Source of the DNA: Flavobacterium gawalongense
GTDB lineage: Bacteria > Bacteroidota > Bacteroidia > Flavobacteriales > Flavobacteriaceae
Reading direction: 5' to 3'
Length of the DNA stretch: 64,000 nt
NCBI RefSeq assembly: GCF_007097265.1
Contig: NZ_VJZP01000004.1
Span: 1 to 64,000, forward strand
Below, in pieces: positions 26,876-36,367 of the stretch. Below the pieces are notes generated by a model, which was not told the origin of the DNA, made no database searches, and was given only the letters and a program-made list of their open reading frames with translations. The position numbers and the translations under genes are program-made. Within the stretch, counting starts at the first letter, position 1. Each line of letters starts with the position of its first letter.

Positions 26876-28147
26876 TTAAACTATTTCTAAAGCATTTTCG
26901 ACCACTTGATACACTTTTTGTAATTGCTCATCGGTGATAATATAAGGAGGTAAGATGTAAACTATATTACCAACAGGGCGCAGGATTATTCCATTTTCGA
27001 TAAAAAAATCATAGAGTTTGTTACGCAAGGTTCCATAATAACTGGCGGAACTTTCGGTTTTTATTTCTAATGCAAAAATAACTCCGAGAACACGCGTTGT
27101 GGTTACTTTTGGATGATTTTTTATGTGTTCCTGAAAACCCAGATGACTTTGATTTACACGGGCAATATTAGCTTGCATTTCATCGGTTTGTAACAACTCA
27201 AAACTTGCCAAAGCCGCTGCACAACCTGTAGGATTTGCCGTAAAAGTATGTCCGTGAAATAATGCTTTATTAATATCCTCATCATAAAACGCCTCGAAAA
27301 TAGCTGCAGTAAAAGTCGTAATCGCCATAGGAATAGTACCGCCGGTCAACGCTTTTGACAAACACATCATGTCTGGTTTTTCTACCTGATAATCTGTCGC
27401 AAAAGTTTTTCCTGTTTTTCCAAAACCGGTCATTACTTCATCAGCAATGGTGAGCACTTTATTTTGCTGACAGATGCGCATCAATTCATCTAACGCTTCC
27501 GGCTCATACATCACCATTCCTGCCGCTCCTTGAACCAATGGCTCATAAATAAAACCAGCACAGTTATTGTTTTTTACTACCTCTTTTAAAGTATCATAAC
27601 TTTCCTGTTCTTTTCCTTTCACAGGAACTGGAATCCGAACCACATCAATGAACATCCCTTGAAAGGCCTGCGTATAAAAAGAAATTCCGCTTGCCGCCAT
27701 TGCCGCAAAGGTGTCGCCATGAAAAGCATTTTCGAAAGCTATTATTGTAGTTCTCTTTTCCCCTTTATTGAAAAAGTATTGCAGTGCAACTTTAATCGCG
27801 ACTTCAACCGCCGTAGAACCATTATCTGAAAAGAATATTTTTTGCTGGTTTTTTGGTAAAATTTCCATCAACTTCTCGGCAACCAAAACAGCTGGCTCAT
27901 GTGTAAATCCACCAAAAAGTACGTGTTCTAATGTCGTGAGTTGTTTGTAAATCGCATCTGCAATAAATTTATTGGAATGTCCATAAGGATTCACCCACCA
28001 AGAGGCGATTGCATCAATGTATTCTTTATCATTTTCGTCCCACAGCAAAGCACCTTCCCCTTTTTTAATGGCAATGGGAAGTGCTGCAGTTTTGTGTTGT
28101 GTATAGGGATGCCAAAGATATTGACTGTCTCTTTCTGTTAAGTTCAT
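26876..28147 (-). CDS. bioA: Adenosylmethionine-8-amino-7-oxononanoate aminotransferase
   Basis: A PLP-dependent class III aminotransferase that forms 7,8-diaminononanoate from KAPA using SAM as amino donor. It has 423 residues. The N-terminal substrate motif LWHPYTQ is at 11-17, SDNGSTAVEVAIK lies near 107-119, the PLP Asp is in IADEVMTGFG, and the Schiff-base Lys265 is in CLSKALTGG. All key positions are present. It lies downstream of bioD (about 85 bp) on the same strand in the bioF-bioD-bioA order of pathway use. Confidence 0.97.
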   Translation of the reverse strand: MNLTERDSQYLWHPYTQHKTAALPIAIKKGEGALLWDENDKEYIDAIASWWVNPYGHSNKFIADAIYKQLTTLEHVLFGGFTHEPAVLVAEKLMEILPKNQQKIFFSDNGSTAVEVAIKVALQYFFNKGEKRTTIIAFENAFHGDTFAAMAASGISFYTQAFQGMFIDVVRIPVPVKGKEQESYDTLKEVVKNNNCAGFIYEPLVQGAAGMVMYEPEALDELMRICQQNKVLTIADEVMTGFGKTGKTFATDYQVEKPDMMCLSKALTGGTIPMAITTFTAAIFEAFYDEDINKALFHGHTFTANPTGCAAALASFELLQTDEMQANIARVNQSHLGFQEHIKNHPKVTTTRVLGVIFALEIKTESSASYYGTLRNKLYDFFIENGIILRPVGNIVYILPPYIITDEQLQKVYQVVENALEIV

Positions 28148-28233
28148 TTTATTTTAGATAAAAAGAAGTAAGAGACAAGATAAAAGACTTCACATAACAA
28201 AGCATTCTTTCTTCTTGTTTCTTTTTTCTTAAT

Positions 28234-28851
28234 TTATAATTCCAATAGATTATCCCGAAACAAATCAGCATATTCTTTTATTACATTTTGGTCGAAATAC
28301 GGTTCTTGCTCAATTCTTCCAATGCATTTTATACCTGTTTTATTTAAAATTATTGCTTCCGAAGATTTATTTTCTTCACCATTAAATATGATTCCTGCAA
28401 TGTTTATTTTTCTATTTTGTAAGGCTTCAATCGTGAGCAAAGTGTGATTGATACTTCCTAAATAATGTCTGGAAACAACAATCACTTTATAATCGGGTTG
28501 GATTAAATCAATAACCGAATCCTTGTCATTTAATGGGACAAAAATACCTCCAGCACCTTCGATTACTAAATGATTAGCTGTCTTGGGTTCGGTGATATTC
28601 TTTAAATCAATAACAATCCCGTCTAATTCTGCTGCGAGATGTGGACTTGCCGGTGTATTTAAAGCATAACTATTAGGATAAACTACGGTCTTTTTATTAG
28701 ACAAAAACGATTTGATTTTATGACTGTCCGAATTTTCTAAATCGCCCGCTTGAATGGGTTTCCAATAATCGGCTTCTAGTGATTCCGTTATAATAGCTGA
28801 TGCAATAGTCTTGCCGACATCGGTTGAAATTCCCGTGATGAATAGTTTCAT
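28234..28851 (-). CDS. bioD: Dethiobiotin synthetase
   Basis: An ATP-dependent enzyme that closes the ureido ring of dethiobiotin from diaminononanoate and CO2. It has about 205 residues. The P-loop GISTDVGKT is at 7-15, the conserved KPIQAGDLENSD and the EGAGGIFVPLND motif bind substrate and metal, and SRHYLGSINHTLLTIEAL follows. The ATG at 28851 gives the standard N-terminus MKLFITGIS; the ATG 33 bp upstream reads into the repeat at 28,860. The GxxExxY cassette separates it from bioF. Confidence 0.95.
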   Translation of the reverse strand: MKLFITGISTDVGKTIASAIITESLEADYWKPIQAGDLENSDSHKIKSFLSNKKTVVYPNSYALNTPASPHLAAELDGIVIDLKNITEPKTANHLVIEGAGGIFVPLNDKDSVIDLIQPDYKVIVVSRHYLGSINHTLLTIEALQNRKINIAGIIFNGEENKSSEAIILNKTGIKCIGRIEQEPYFDQNVIKEYADLFRDNLLEL

Positions 28852-28859
28852 AGATTTGG

Positions 28860-29373
28860 AACACAGATTAAACAGATTGAACAAATTTACACGGATTTTT
28901 GAATTTATTCTTTAATTTTTTTTCGCTCATTTGTATAAATAAGTCTCTTGAATTCTGGTGTAGTCCCGAAATTCAACAATATTCCAATTTCTACTTTAGT
29001 CGCTTTGAGATAATTCAACAGCTGTGCTTTATGTTCATCCATTAAACATTCACAAGCTTTAAGTTCTACTGTTATTGAATCCTCTATTATTAAGTCGGCA
29101 AAATATTCTCTAACTAATTGACTTTTATAATACACTTTAATTTGTTTCTGCGCTTCTACTTTAAATCCTTGCGATTTTAATTCAAAATACATTGCATTTT
29201 GATAGACTTTTTCTAGAAAGCCATACCCTAATTCATTATAAACTTCATAATAAGCTTTCAAAATAGAGTCACTCAAACTTTTATGCAAAAAATTAGCCAT
29301 ATTTAATTTATCTTAATTGAAAACATTTATTCTGAAATTTGTGGAAATCAGTTCAATCTGTCAAATCTGTGTT
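28860..29373. mobile_element. Candidate GxxExxY cassette bounded by 33-bp inverted repeats
   Basis: The sequences at 28860-28892 and, inverted, at 29341-29373 both read AACACAGATT..ACAGATT then GAAC..ATTT.CAC and agree at 28 of 33 positions. They enclose exactly one gene, the GxxExxY protein. The unit lies inside the bioF-bioD interval, and no clear target duplication was found outside it. This arrangement suggests a transposon-like or homing-like unit, but mobility is inferred, not shown. Confidence 0.5.
28905..29300 (-). CDS. GxxExxY family protein (PD-(D/E)XK nuclease-like)
   Basis: A 131-residue member of the PDDEXK_3/GxxExxY family. The name motif is GFLEKVY near residue 27. The nuclease-like core has ADLIIEDSITVELKACE (Asp, then Glu-x-Lys) and the trailing Gln/Tyr helix HKAQLLNYLKATKVEIGILLNFG. 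All catalytic-type residues are kept, so nuclease activity is possible, although the biological role of this widespread family is unknown. It sits between biotin genes bioF and bioD with no metabolic link and is flanked by inverted CACAGATT repeats. Confidence 0.92.
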   Translation of the reverse strand: MANFLHKSLSDSILKAYYEVYNELGYGFLEKVYQNAMYFELKSQGFKVEAQKQIKVYYKSQLVREYFADLIIEDSITVELKACECLMDEHKAQLLNYLKATKVEIGILLNFGTTPEFKRLIYTNERKKIKE

Positions 29374-29423
29374 TCATTTTTGAATAAGACAGTAATACTT
29401 ACTTTTTATCAAAAAATATAAAA

Positions 29424-30569
29424 TCAGTATTCAAAAACAAAAGTACTCAACAATCGTAATACTTCGGAGATTTCTTCTTTTGAATTAAAGCTATGCAAAC
29501 AAAATCGCAATCGCTCCTGCCCTTCCGGAACCGTTGGCGAAAGTATGGCTTTGACATCAAAACCTTTTTCTTGTAGCTTTTGGGCTATGGACTTGACATT
29601 TTCATTTCCCGGAATAATCGCTGATTGAATTGCTGATTTGCTTCGAACAAATAATTGCTTTAAACCCAATAAATTCTTCTCTTGATTGAAATGAATAATG
29701 TTTCCTCGAAGCAGTTCTATATTTTGTTTTTCTTTGTCTAAATAGTGGTACCCCATTAAAATCGTGGCAACCGAATGTGGCGAAAGTCCCGTCGTGTAAA
29801 TAAAACTTCGGGAAAAATTCACTAAATAATCCCTCAATTCTGGAGAGCCTAAAATGGCAGCGCCATGACATCCCAATCCTTTTCCAAAAGTCATAATTCG
29901 GGCGAAAACATGATCTTGCAAGTTTAAATCCTGAACTAAACCTTCCCCTGTTGAACCAAAAACGCCCAAAGCATGTGCTTCATCAATAACTAAATAACTG
30001 TTGTGTTTTTCGGATAGTTGTACTAATTCTTCAAGATTTGGTGTATCGCCGTCCATCGAAAAAACAGATTCGGTAACAATATAAATGACTGTGTTTTGAT
30101 TTCGAAGAATTAATCTTTCCAAATCCTCAAAATCATTATGATTGAATTTATACGCCTTGGCATTCGATAATTGAATTCCATCCCGAATGGAAGCGTGACA
30201 CAATTCGTCGTATAAAACCAAGTCCCCTTTTTGCGGAAGCGAACTAAAAAATCCAACATTGGCATCATAACCTGAATTAAAAATCAACGCCGATTCCGAT
30301 TTATGAAACTGTGTGATGTAGTTTTCAGTTTCTGGATATAGCTTATGGTTTCCGGATAATAATCTGGAACCTGTTGCACCATTTTGAACCCCATTATTTT
30401 CAATTAAATACTGGTGTGTTTCCTGAAAAATAGTTGCTGATTTAGACAATCCGAGATAATCATTGGAAGCAAAATCAATCCCTTTACTGGATAAAGGCAA
30501 TTGTCGCAAAGCATTATTTTGCTTTCGGCTCTCCAATTTAGCGGATAGATTTTGTGGAAATTTTCTCAT
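29424..30569 (-). CDS. bioF: 8-amino-7-oxononanoate synthase
   Basis: A PLP enzyme of the alpha-oxoamine synthase family that condenses pimeloyl-thioester with alanine. It has about 381 residues. Landmarks are GIDFASNDYLGLSK, GATGSRLLSGNHKLYPETE, the cofactor-ring His in DELCHASIRDG, VIDEAHALGVFG, and the Schiff-base Lys in MTFGKGLGCHGAAI. The ATG at 30569 is preferred over a TTG at 30578 because the TTG is part of the -7 box. It is the first gene of the minus-strand biotin locus. Confidence 0.95.
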   Translation of the reverse strand: MRKFPQNLSAKLESRKQNNALRQLPLSSKGIDFASNDYLGLSKSATIFQETHQYLIENNGVQNGATGSRLLSGNHKLYPETENYITQFHKSESALIFNSGYDANVGFFSSLPQKGDLVLYDELCHASIRDGIQLSNAKAYKFNHNDFEDLERLILRNQNTVIYIVTESVFSMDGDTPNLEELVQLSEKHNSYLVIDEAHALGVFGSTGEGLVQDLNLQDHVFARIMTFGKGLGCHGAAILGSPELRDYLVNFSRSFIYTTGLSPHSVATILMGYHYLDKEKQNIELLRGNIIHFNQEKNLLGLKQLFVRSKSAIQSAIIPGNENVKSIAQKLQEKGFDVKAILSPTVPEGQERLRFCLHSFNSKEEISEVLRLLSTFVFEY

Positions 30570-30575
30570 ACGCCA

Positions 30576-30583
30576 CAAAAATA
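30576..30583 (-). promoter_or_regulatory. bioF promoter, -7 box TATTTTTG
   Basis: A consensus TAnnTTTG box whose edge is only 6 bp before the bioF ATG at 30569. At the usual 4-6 bp to the start of transcription the mRNA would be leaderless or nearly so. Confidence 0.65.
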
Positions 30584-30866
30584 AGCATCTTTTTCGGTTT
30601 ATATATTTTGTACCATTTTTAGTTTAATACCTTTTTAAAATTAAGTTGTTTTTAAGTTATTGGTTCGGCTTCCAAATTGCATTACATTATTCATAAAAAT
30701 TAAATTCTTTAAAAATTAACAACTGAAAAATAATAGTCGAAATAAAATTGATAAAAATTTACGAAAACGGTTTCGATTCAATGCATTGTTAAAATTATGT
30801 TAAAAAAAACTTAAAATTTAAAGCAAAGAGATTTCATTATAAAATAGTTTTCTACTTTCGGCAATT

Positions 30867-31406
30867 ATGAAACGAATTGCATCACTTTTCTTATTAGTAA
30901 CATTGTTTTACAATGTTCTGGGATACTATCTGATGTTTGCTTATCAACAAGAGCAGGCATGGGTGAGTAGTATGGAAAAAGCACCTAGTTCAGAGTTGCA
31001 TGTAATACAATTGAATGCCACTTTATATTCTTTTATTGAAGACACTGATTTTGAGTATGTAAATGAAGACGTGGTTATTAACAATAAAAGTTATCACATT
31101 TTCAAAAAAAGAATTCAAAACAACATCCTAAGCCTTTATTATCTTCATAATTCACATCAAGACGCAATAGGCAACGATTTAAAAGATATTGTTGACAATC
31201 AATTATTTAACGGATCTTCTTCTAAAGATACTCCGGTAAAAAAATTCATGAAGTCTTTCCTTCAAGATTATATTCCAAACAATACTGTTGCGTTTGATTT
31301 TTCTCCAAAAACAGCTATAGGCTCAATTAAACCTATCATTACGCCAAACCAGGCATTAGATTCTGGATACATTTCCTTATCGTATTCCCCACCAGACATC
31401 GTATAA
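30867..31406 (+). CDS. Membrane-anchored protein of unknown function
   Basis: A 179-residue protein whose N-terminus MKRIASLFLLVTLFYNVLGYYLMF is one membrane helix or uncleaved signal. The rest is predicted periplasmic, with no Cys and no recognised domain. From memory, small proteins with this type of N-terminus (LFYN.LGYY) recur in Bacteroidota next to outer-membrane receptor and barrel genes, as here. The nearest upstream box, TACTTTCG at about 30,852, deviates from consensus by one base. It may be transcribed together with the barrel gene that follows nearly 490 bp later, but the long gap argues against it. Confidence 0.75.
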   Translation: MKRIASLFLLVTLFYNVLGYYLMFAYQQEQAWVSSMEKAPSSELHVIQLNATLYSFIEDTDFEYVNEDVVINNKSYHIFKKRIQNNILSLYYLHNSHQDAIGNDLKDIVDNQLFNGSSSKDTPVKKFMKSFLQDYIPNNTVAFDFSPKTAIGSIKPIITPNQALDSGYISLSYSPPDIV

Positions 31407-31893
31407 TTCTTTCTATTATTTTAGTGAAATCATTCACTATTTATCCGGCATTTGTTAAGTCAAGATAATTCATGATTGCTTTAGCTAAGACTGTACAATT
31501 ATTACAATTTTATTGAAAATTAAGCCCATTACAAATACAAAATAGTCTTTTGTATTTTCTGAATTCACTTTTTTTAAAGGATTCACAGGCATATTTTACA
31601 TTTAAATTCTGTTCTATTTTGTACAACTAGCGTTCAGAATCATGACTTAAATTCATTTTTACAAATTCAAAAATGGATTTCTAAAGGAGCTATTTATTTC
31701 AAATAAACACTTACTCTATCTGTTTTGCCGTGTAAAATCAAACGAAACTTTTTGGACGAAAGCCAAAAGTGAATCTTGTTTTACAACAAGAACACATCAA
31801 CTAACTTATGTTTTTTTTAACGCCAATCCTCTTTACAGAAAGAGGCTGTTGCTGACTTATTTTATATTATTAACCATTCAAAAAAACCAAACC
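31407..31893 (+). promoter_or_regulatory. Long AT-rich region and hairpin-rich leader before barrel gene
   Basis: Nearly 490 bases without a gene. The last 140 contain three hairpins: TTTTTGG/CCAAAAG near 31,748, TCTTGTT/AACAAGA at about 31,778-31,795, and CCTCTT/AAGAGG at about 31,829-31,846. They look like a structured leader to the four-gene cluster. No consensus -7 box or known riboswitch class was recognised. Confidence 0.4.
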
Positions 31894-33099
31894 TTGAAAA
31901 ATTTATCCTTTTTACATTCCGCTTTTATTTTTATTTTATTCCTTACAATTGCTTTTAATACTCAAAACATCACCGCTCAAGGTTGTGTAGCCGTGCGTCA
32001 GATGGGAGGACAAAACATGAATTCTTCAAATTCTTATAATTTAAGTGAAGGCGAATTTCAAGTAGGTGCTAATTATCGCTATTTCCACTCTTGGAGACAT
32101 TTTGTTGGTACAGAAGAACAACTGCACCGCCAAACAACCAATGGTGGACATGACGCAAATGGCAAAGAACGTGGCAATGCAGTGAATATCTATTCTCATG
32201 CTGTTGATTTAAATATTTCATATGGATTAACGAACCGTATCCAGTTGAATGCCACATTACCTTATGTAAACAATGAGCGCTCACAAGTACTAAGACAAAA
32301 AACACCCGTAATCGATACATTACGTTATAGCGTCTATGCTGATGGGATTGCTGATGCCCGATTGAGCGTAAATTATTGGGTTGTTGACCCAAAAAAGGCC
32401 GAAAAAGGTAATGTTATGATAGGATTGGGTGTGAAATTAAATAACGGAAGCCATGACGAAATGGATGATGCGCCACAAGCAGACGGAACTATCAAAAGTG
32501 TTGTAATGGATCAAGCTATTCAACCGGGAGACGGAGGCGTAGGTTTTTCAGTAGAACTTCAAGCATTCCGACAATTAACAGGACGACTTTATGGTTTTGC
32601 AAATGGGTATTATTTGTTTAATCCAAGAGAATCTAATGGTACTTTCAAATCAGCACCAAAAGCAGGATTGGAAGGATATGAAATCTACGCTAGTCCAGAC
32701 CAATATTTTGGACGCGCAGGTTTTATGGCTGCTGTTGACAAAAAAGAAAATTTCACGGTATCATTAGCCGGAAGATTTGAGGGCATCCCTGCTTATGACG
32801 CTTTTGGGGGTCAAGTGGCATACCGTCGTCCGGGATATGTTATCGCTGTTGAATATGGTTTATCTTATCGTTTAGGGAAACATGGATTTAGCCTATTCAT
32901 ACCTTATAACGTTGTCAAAAATCGCATCCAAAGTGCTGCTGATATCGCATCCCAAAATTTACAGAATTCAGTAATAACTGATCCAAGTAAATACGTACAT
33001 GTTCAAGGTGATGCAGCTTTTGCTGATTACTCTATCAATGTTGGTTATTCGTATCGTTTCAATTTAAATAAAAAAATGACAATGACTATGAAGCATTAA
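31894..33099 (+). CDS. Predicted outer-membrane beta-barrel protein 1
   Basis: About 401 residues with a signal peptide ending QNITAQG, followed by alternating amphipathic strands characteristic of an outer-membrane barrel (EFQVGANYRYFHSW, VDLNISYGLTNRIQLNATLP, YVIAVEYGLSYRLG) and a final aromatic-ended strand SINVGYSYRFNLN. It resembles the MetA/phenol-degradation type of barrel transporters by its overall pattern. The mature N-terminus has a Cys (GCVAVRQMGG). The start TTG at 31894 gives (M)KNLSFLHSAF and a normal signal peptide; a TTG at 31849 is less likely. It is the first gene of the cluster, 34 bp before the UnbV lipoprotein gene. Confidence 0.8.
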   Translation: MKNLSFLHSAFIFILFLTIAFNTQNITAQGCVAVRQMGGQNMNSSNSYNLSEGEFQVGANYRYFHSWRHFVGTEEQLHRQTTNGGHDANGKERGNAVNIYSHAVDLNISYGLTNRIQLNATLPYVNNERSQVLRQKTPVIDTLRYSVYADGIADARLSVNYWVVDPKKAEKGNVMIGLGVKLNNGSHDEMDDAPQADGTIKSVVMDQAIQPGDGGVGFSVELQAFRQLTGRLYGFANGYYLFNPRESNGTFKSAPKAGLEGYEIYASPDQYFGRAGFMAAVDKKENFTVSLAGRFEGIPAYDAFGGQVAYRRPGYVIAVEYGLSYRLGKHGFSLFIPYNVVKNRIQSAADIASQNLQNSVITDPSKYVHVQGDAAFADYSINVGYSYRFNLNKKMTMTMKH

Positions 33100-33133
33100 T
33101 TTCATCTAAAAAAGGAACCTAAATTTTTAATTA

Positions 33134-35368
33134 ATGAAAATGAAAACCATATCTATACTCGTACTGTTATTTCTTTCTTTTTTAATACAATCATGTGATT
33201 ATTTCAGAAACCCTAATGACAAAATGGTCGAGATTTTAGCTGCAAAATACAAGCAGTTTAGTGTCAAAGACAATCCTTTTTGCCCTGAAGCAGAATTAGT
33301 TTTTTTTGATTCATTATCAACTGCACCAGCCGAAACCAATAACCGATTTATAGCTACTTTTTACAAAGGAAACAGCCTTTTAAAACTAGGAAAAGAAAGC
33401 GAAGCAGTAGCTGCTTTTGAATCTATTATTCAGAGAATAGGCCTGTCAAATGATAATAGCCCAGAAGTATTACGAAGTATGGCACTCTCCTATATGCGTT
33501 TAGGCGAAAGACAAAACTGTGTTACCAATCATTCGACTGAATCCTGTATCATGCCCATTAGAAATTCAGGAATACACCTAAAACAGTTGGGCTCTAAAAA
33601 GGCGATTGCAGTTTATGAACTTCTTTTAAATACCTTTCCTGAGGATTACGAGTCGAGATGGCTGCTAAATATTGCCTATATGACACTGGGCGAATACCCA
33701 TCAAAAGTTCCTGCTAAATGGCTTATTCCGAACTTAGACAAAGACAACTCTAATTATGCCATTAAGCCTTTTACAGATGTAGCACCCAATTTAGGGGTTA
33801 ATAACCGAAATATGGCAGGTGGAATTATTATGGACGATTTTAATAATGATAATTATTTGGATCTCGTAACTTCCGATTGGAGTTTAAATGGCACCATGCA
33901 CTATTATCAAAACGATAAAAAAGGGGGATTTATCGATTCCTCAAAAAAGTCCGAATTAGGGCGTTTTAAAGGAGGGTTAAACATGATTCAGGCTGATTAT
34001 GACAATGACGGCGATATCGATGTTTTTGTTTTAAGAGGCGCATGGATGGGAAATTACGGAAAGCAACCCAACTCTTTGTTAAGAAATAACGGCGATAATA
34101 CCTTTACCGATGTAACGATCAAAAGTGGTTTATATTCTGAACATCCCACGCAAACCGGGGTATGGAAAGATTTTAATAATGATGGATGGCTGGATTTATT
34201 TATTGGCAATGAAAGCAGAGCAGAATTAAATGAAATTAATCCTTGCGAATTGTACATCAGCAATCAAGATGGCACTTTTAAAGAAGTTTCGGTTAAAGCA
34301 AATTGTGCAGTTGTAGATTTTGTAAAAGGAGTTACAGCTAGTGATTATAACAATGATGGTCTAGAAGATTTGTATGTATCGGGTAATAGAGAAAGAAAAA
34401 CCCTGCTCAAAAACACGGGAATAAAAAATGGTATTCCTCAATTTGAAGATGTAACGCAAAAAGCTGGTTTAGCAGATATAAAAGTCGGAACATTTCCAAC
34501 CTGGTTTTGGGATTATGACAATGATGGATGGCAAGATCTTTTTGTATGTGGTTATAAATTTGATTTTAGCGTTGCTTATACTGCCGGCACAGAAGCATTA
34601 AACATTCCTAACAAAGCCAGTAAAATGTATTTATACCACAATAATCACGATGGTACATTTACCAATGTTTCTGAAAAAGCAGGTTTAAATAAATCTGTAT
34701 TTGCAATGGGTTCTAACTTTGGAGACATTGACAATGATGGCTATCTAGACATGTATTTGGGAACTGGGAATCCCGATTATAAATCACTTGTTCCAAATCG
34801 TCTTTTCAGAAACATGGGTGATGGCAAATTTGCTGATGTTACCGTTTCCGGTAGAGTTGGTAATTTACAGAAAGGCCATGGAGTTGCCATTAATGATCTA
34901 GACAATGATGGTGATGCCGATATTTTTATAGAAGTGGGTGGCGCCTATATTGGTGATTCTTTCAACAATTCCCTATACTTAAACCCAGGTCAGAATACGA
35001 ACCGTTGGATCAAGCTACAATTAGAAGGGACAAACACAAACCGCTCTGCAATTGGCACACGAATTAAGATCAGCTTTAAAGAAAATGGCATTAAAAGAGT
35101 TGTGTACAGAGAAGTAAACTCTGGCGGAAGTTTTGGAGCATCAGCACTGAGAAGAGAAATAGGTATCGGTCAAGCCAACAGTATTGATGAAATAATGATT
35201 ACATGGTCCAAAACCCGAAAAACACAAGTCTTTAAAAACATAAAGCCTAATCAATTTCTTAAAATAAAAGAAGGGAGTGCTACTATTACTAAAGTAAAAC
35301 TTAATAAGATAATTTTTCCTGACAAAAGTCAGAATTCAATTATATGCAAACCTGTTACTATGCAATAA
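33134..35368 (+). CDS. FG-GAP/VCBS and ASPIC-UnbV repeat lipoprotein (CRTAC1-like)
   Basis: A 744-residue predicted lipoprotein (lipobox near LIQSCDYF, Cys21). TPR-like helices at about 60-200 are followed by at least seven Ca-binding FG-GAP/VCBS loops of the form D.DNDG..D, for example DYDNDGDIDVF, DFNNDGWLDLF and DIDNDGYLDMY. These build an integrin-like beta-propeller. The C-terminal ASPIC/UnbV domain has SAIGTRIKISF and GGSFGASALRREIGIG. Such proteins are extracellular binding or scaffold proteins; the ligand is unknown. It is flanked by two barrels and precedes a haloperoxidase-like protein in one transcript-like array. Confidence 0.9.
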   Translation: MKMKTISILVLLFLSFLIQSCDYFRNPNDKMVEILAAKYKQFSVKDNPFCPEAELVFFDSLSTAPAETNNRFIATFYKGNSLLKLGKESEAVAAFESIIQRIGLSNDNSPEVLRSMALSYMRLGERQNCVTNHSTESCIMPIRNSGIHLKQLGSKKAIAVYELLLNTFPEDYESRWLLNIAYMTLGEYPSKVPAKWLIPNLDKDNSNYAIKPFTDVAPNLGVNNRNMAGGIIMDDFNNDNYLDLVTSDWSLNGTMHYYQNDKKGGFIDSSKKSELGRFKGGLNMIQADYDNDGDIDVFVLRGAWMGNYGKQPNSLLRNNGDNTFTDVTIKSGLYSEHPTQTGVWKDFNNDGWLDLFIGNESRAELNEINPCELYISNQDGTFKEVSVKANCAVVDFVKGVTASDYNNDGLEDLYVSGNRERKTLLKNTGIKNGIPQFEDVTQKAGLADIKVGTFPTWFWDYDNDGWQDLFVCGYKFDFSVAYTAGTEALNIPNKASKMYLYHNNHDGTFTNVSEKAGLNKSVFAMGSNFGDIDNDGYLDMYLGTGNPDYKSLVPNRLFRNMGDGKFADVTVSGRVGNLQKGHGVAINDLDNDGDADIFIEVGGAYIGDSFNNSLYLNPGQNTNRWIKLQLEGTNTNRSAIGTRIKISFKENGIKRVVYREVNSGGSFGASALRREIGIGQANSIDEIMITWSKTRKTQVFKNIKPNQFLKIKEGSATITKVKLNKIIFPDKSQNSIICKPVTMQ

Positions 35369-35443
35369 ACAAATGCACTTATGCTAAAGCATCAATAAAT
35401 CAAACCAAACAAATACCATTAACAACTAACCTTTTTACTAAAA

Positions 35444-36367
35444 ATGAAAAAATTTTACCTGAGTTGCTTCCTATTAGCACCTATTTTCATGAATGCTCAA
35501 ACAGATATTGACGGTATCATGATGAGTAAAAACAATTTTTGCGTTGGAGCAATATATCAATACAGTAGCTGGGATCAATACTGGGAAGGGTCTCTTAAAA
35601 GAGAGAATCTAAATCTTGGTACCGTATCGACAAAATCCATTGGACTTATGGGAAATTATGGTATCTCAGATAAATTAAATGCTATTTTTAGTGTGCCGTA
35701 TGTAGAAACTAATGCTTCTGCCGGAACCATGAAAGGTCAAAAGGGAATACAAGATCTTTCGCTTACGCTAAAATACATGCCTTTGGAAAAAACAGTTGGC
35801 CAGTCAACCTATTCCATTTATGCATTGGGAAGTTTTACAACTCCCCTATCCGATTATCCTGCTGATTATTTACCGTTGAGCCTTGGTTTACGTAGCAGAA
35901 CAGCTTCATTGCGATTAATGGGAGATTATCAGAGAGGAAATTTCTTTACTACATTTTCTGGCGCTTATGTAAAAAGAGCGAACATAACCATCGATAGAAA
36001 TGCTTATCTAACTGACGAAATCCATTATACAAACGAAGTCGATATGCCTGATGCCATTTCAGTAAATTTCAGAGCAGGTTATCGTTCTAATAGATTAATA
36101 GCCGAATTTGTTATAGACAATTGGGTAACTCAGTCTGGAGGATTTGACATTGCAAAAAACAATATGCCTTTTCCAAGCAACACCATGAATGCGTTAAAAT
36201 ATGGTGTTAGTTCTAAATATACATTTAAAAAAATACCTGAATTATCTCTTGTAGGTGGTTATAACTATGTAGTAGAAGGAAGAAACGTTGGGAAATCGGA
36301 CACCTTCTATGGAGGTCTATTTTATGTGATTAATTTAAAAAAAACGAACAAACAAGATGAAAAATAA
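35444..36367 (+). CDS. Predicted outer-membrane beta-barrel protein 2
   Basis: A 307-residue protein with a signal peptide (MKKFYLSCFLLAPIFMNAQ) and barrel-type strands throughout (FCVGAIYQYSSWDQYW, KSIGLMGNYGISDKLNAIF, DAISVNFRAGYRSN). It ends in an aromatic strand near GGLFYVINLK with a short charged tail. It is shorter than barrel 1 and not closely similar to it. It may form a porin or transporter for the substrate or product of the next gene, with which it overlaps by 11 bases, a sign of translational coupling. Confidence 0.8.
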   Translation: MKKFYLSCFLLAPIFMNAQTDIDGIMMSKNNFCVGAIYQYSSWDQYWEGSLKRENLNLGTVSTKSIGLMGNYGISDKLNAIFSVPYVETNASAGTMKGQKGIQDLSLTLKYMPLEKTVGQSTYSIYALGSFTTPLSDYPADYLPLSLGLRSRTASLRLMGDYQRGNFFTTFSGAYVKRANITIDRNAYLTDEIHYTNEVDMPDAISVNFRAGYRSNRLIAEFVIDNWVTQSGGFDIAKNNMPFPSNTMNALKYGVSSKYTFKKIPELSLVGGYNYVVEGRNVGKSDTFYGGLFYVINLKKTNKQDEK

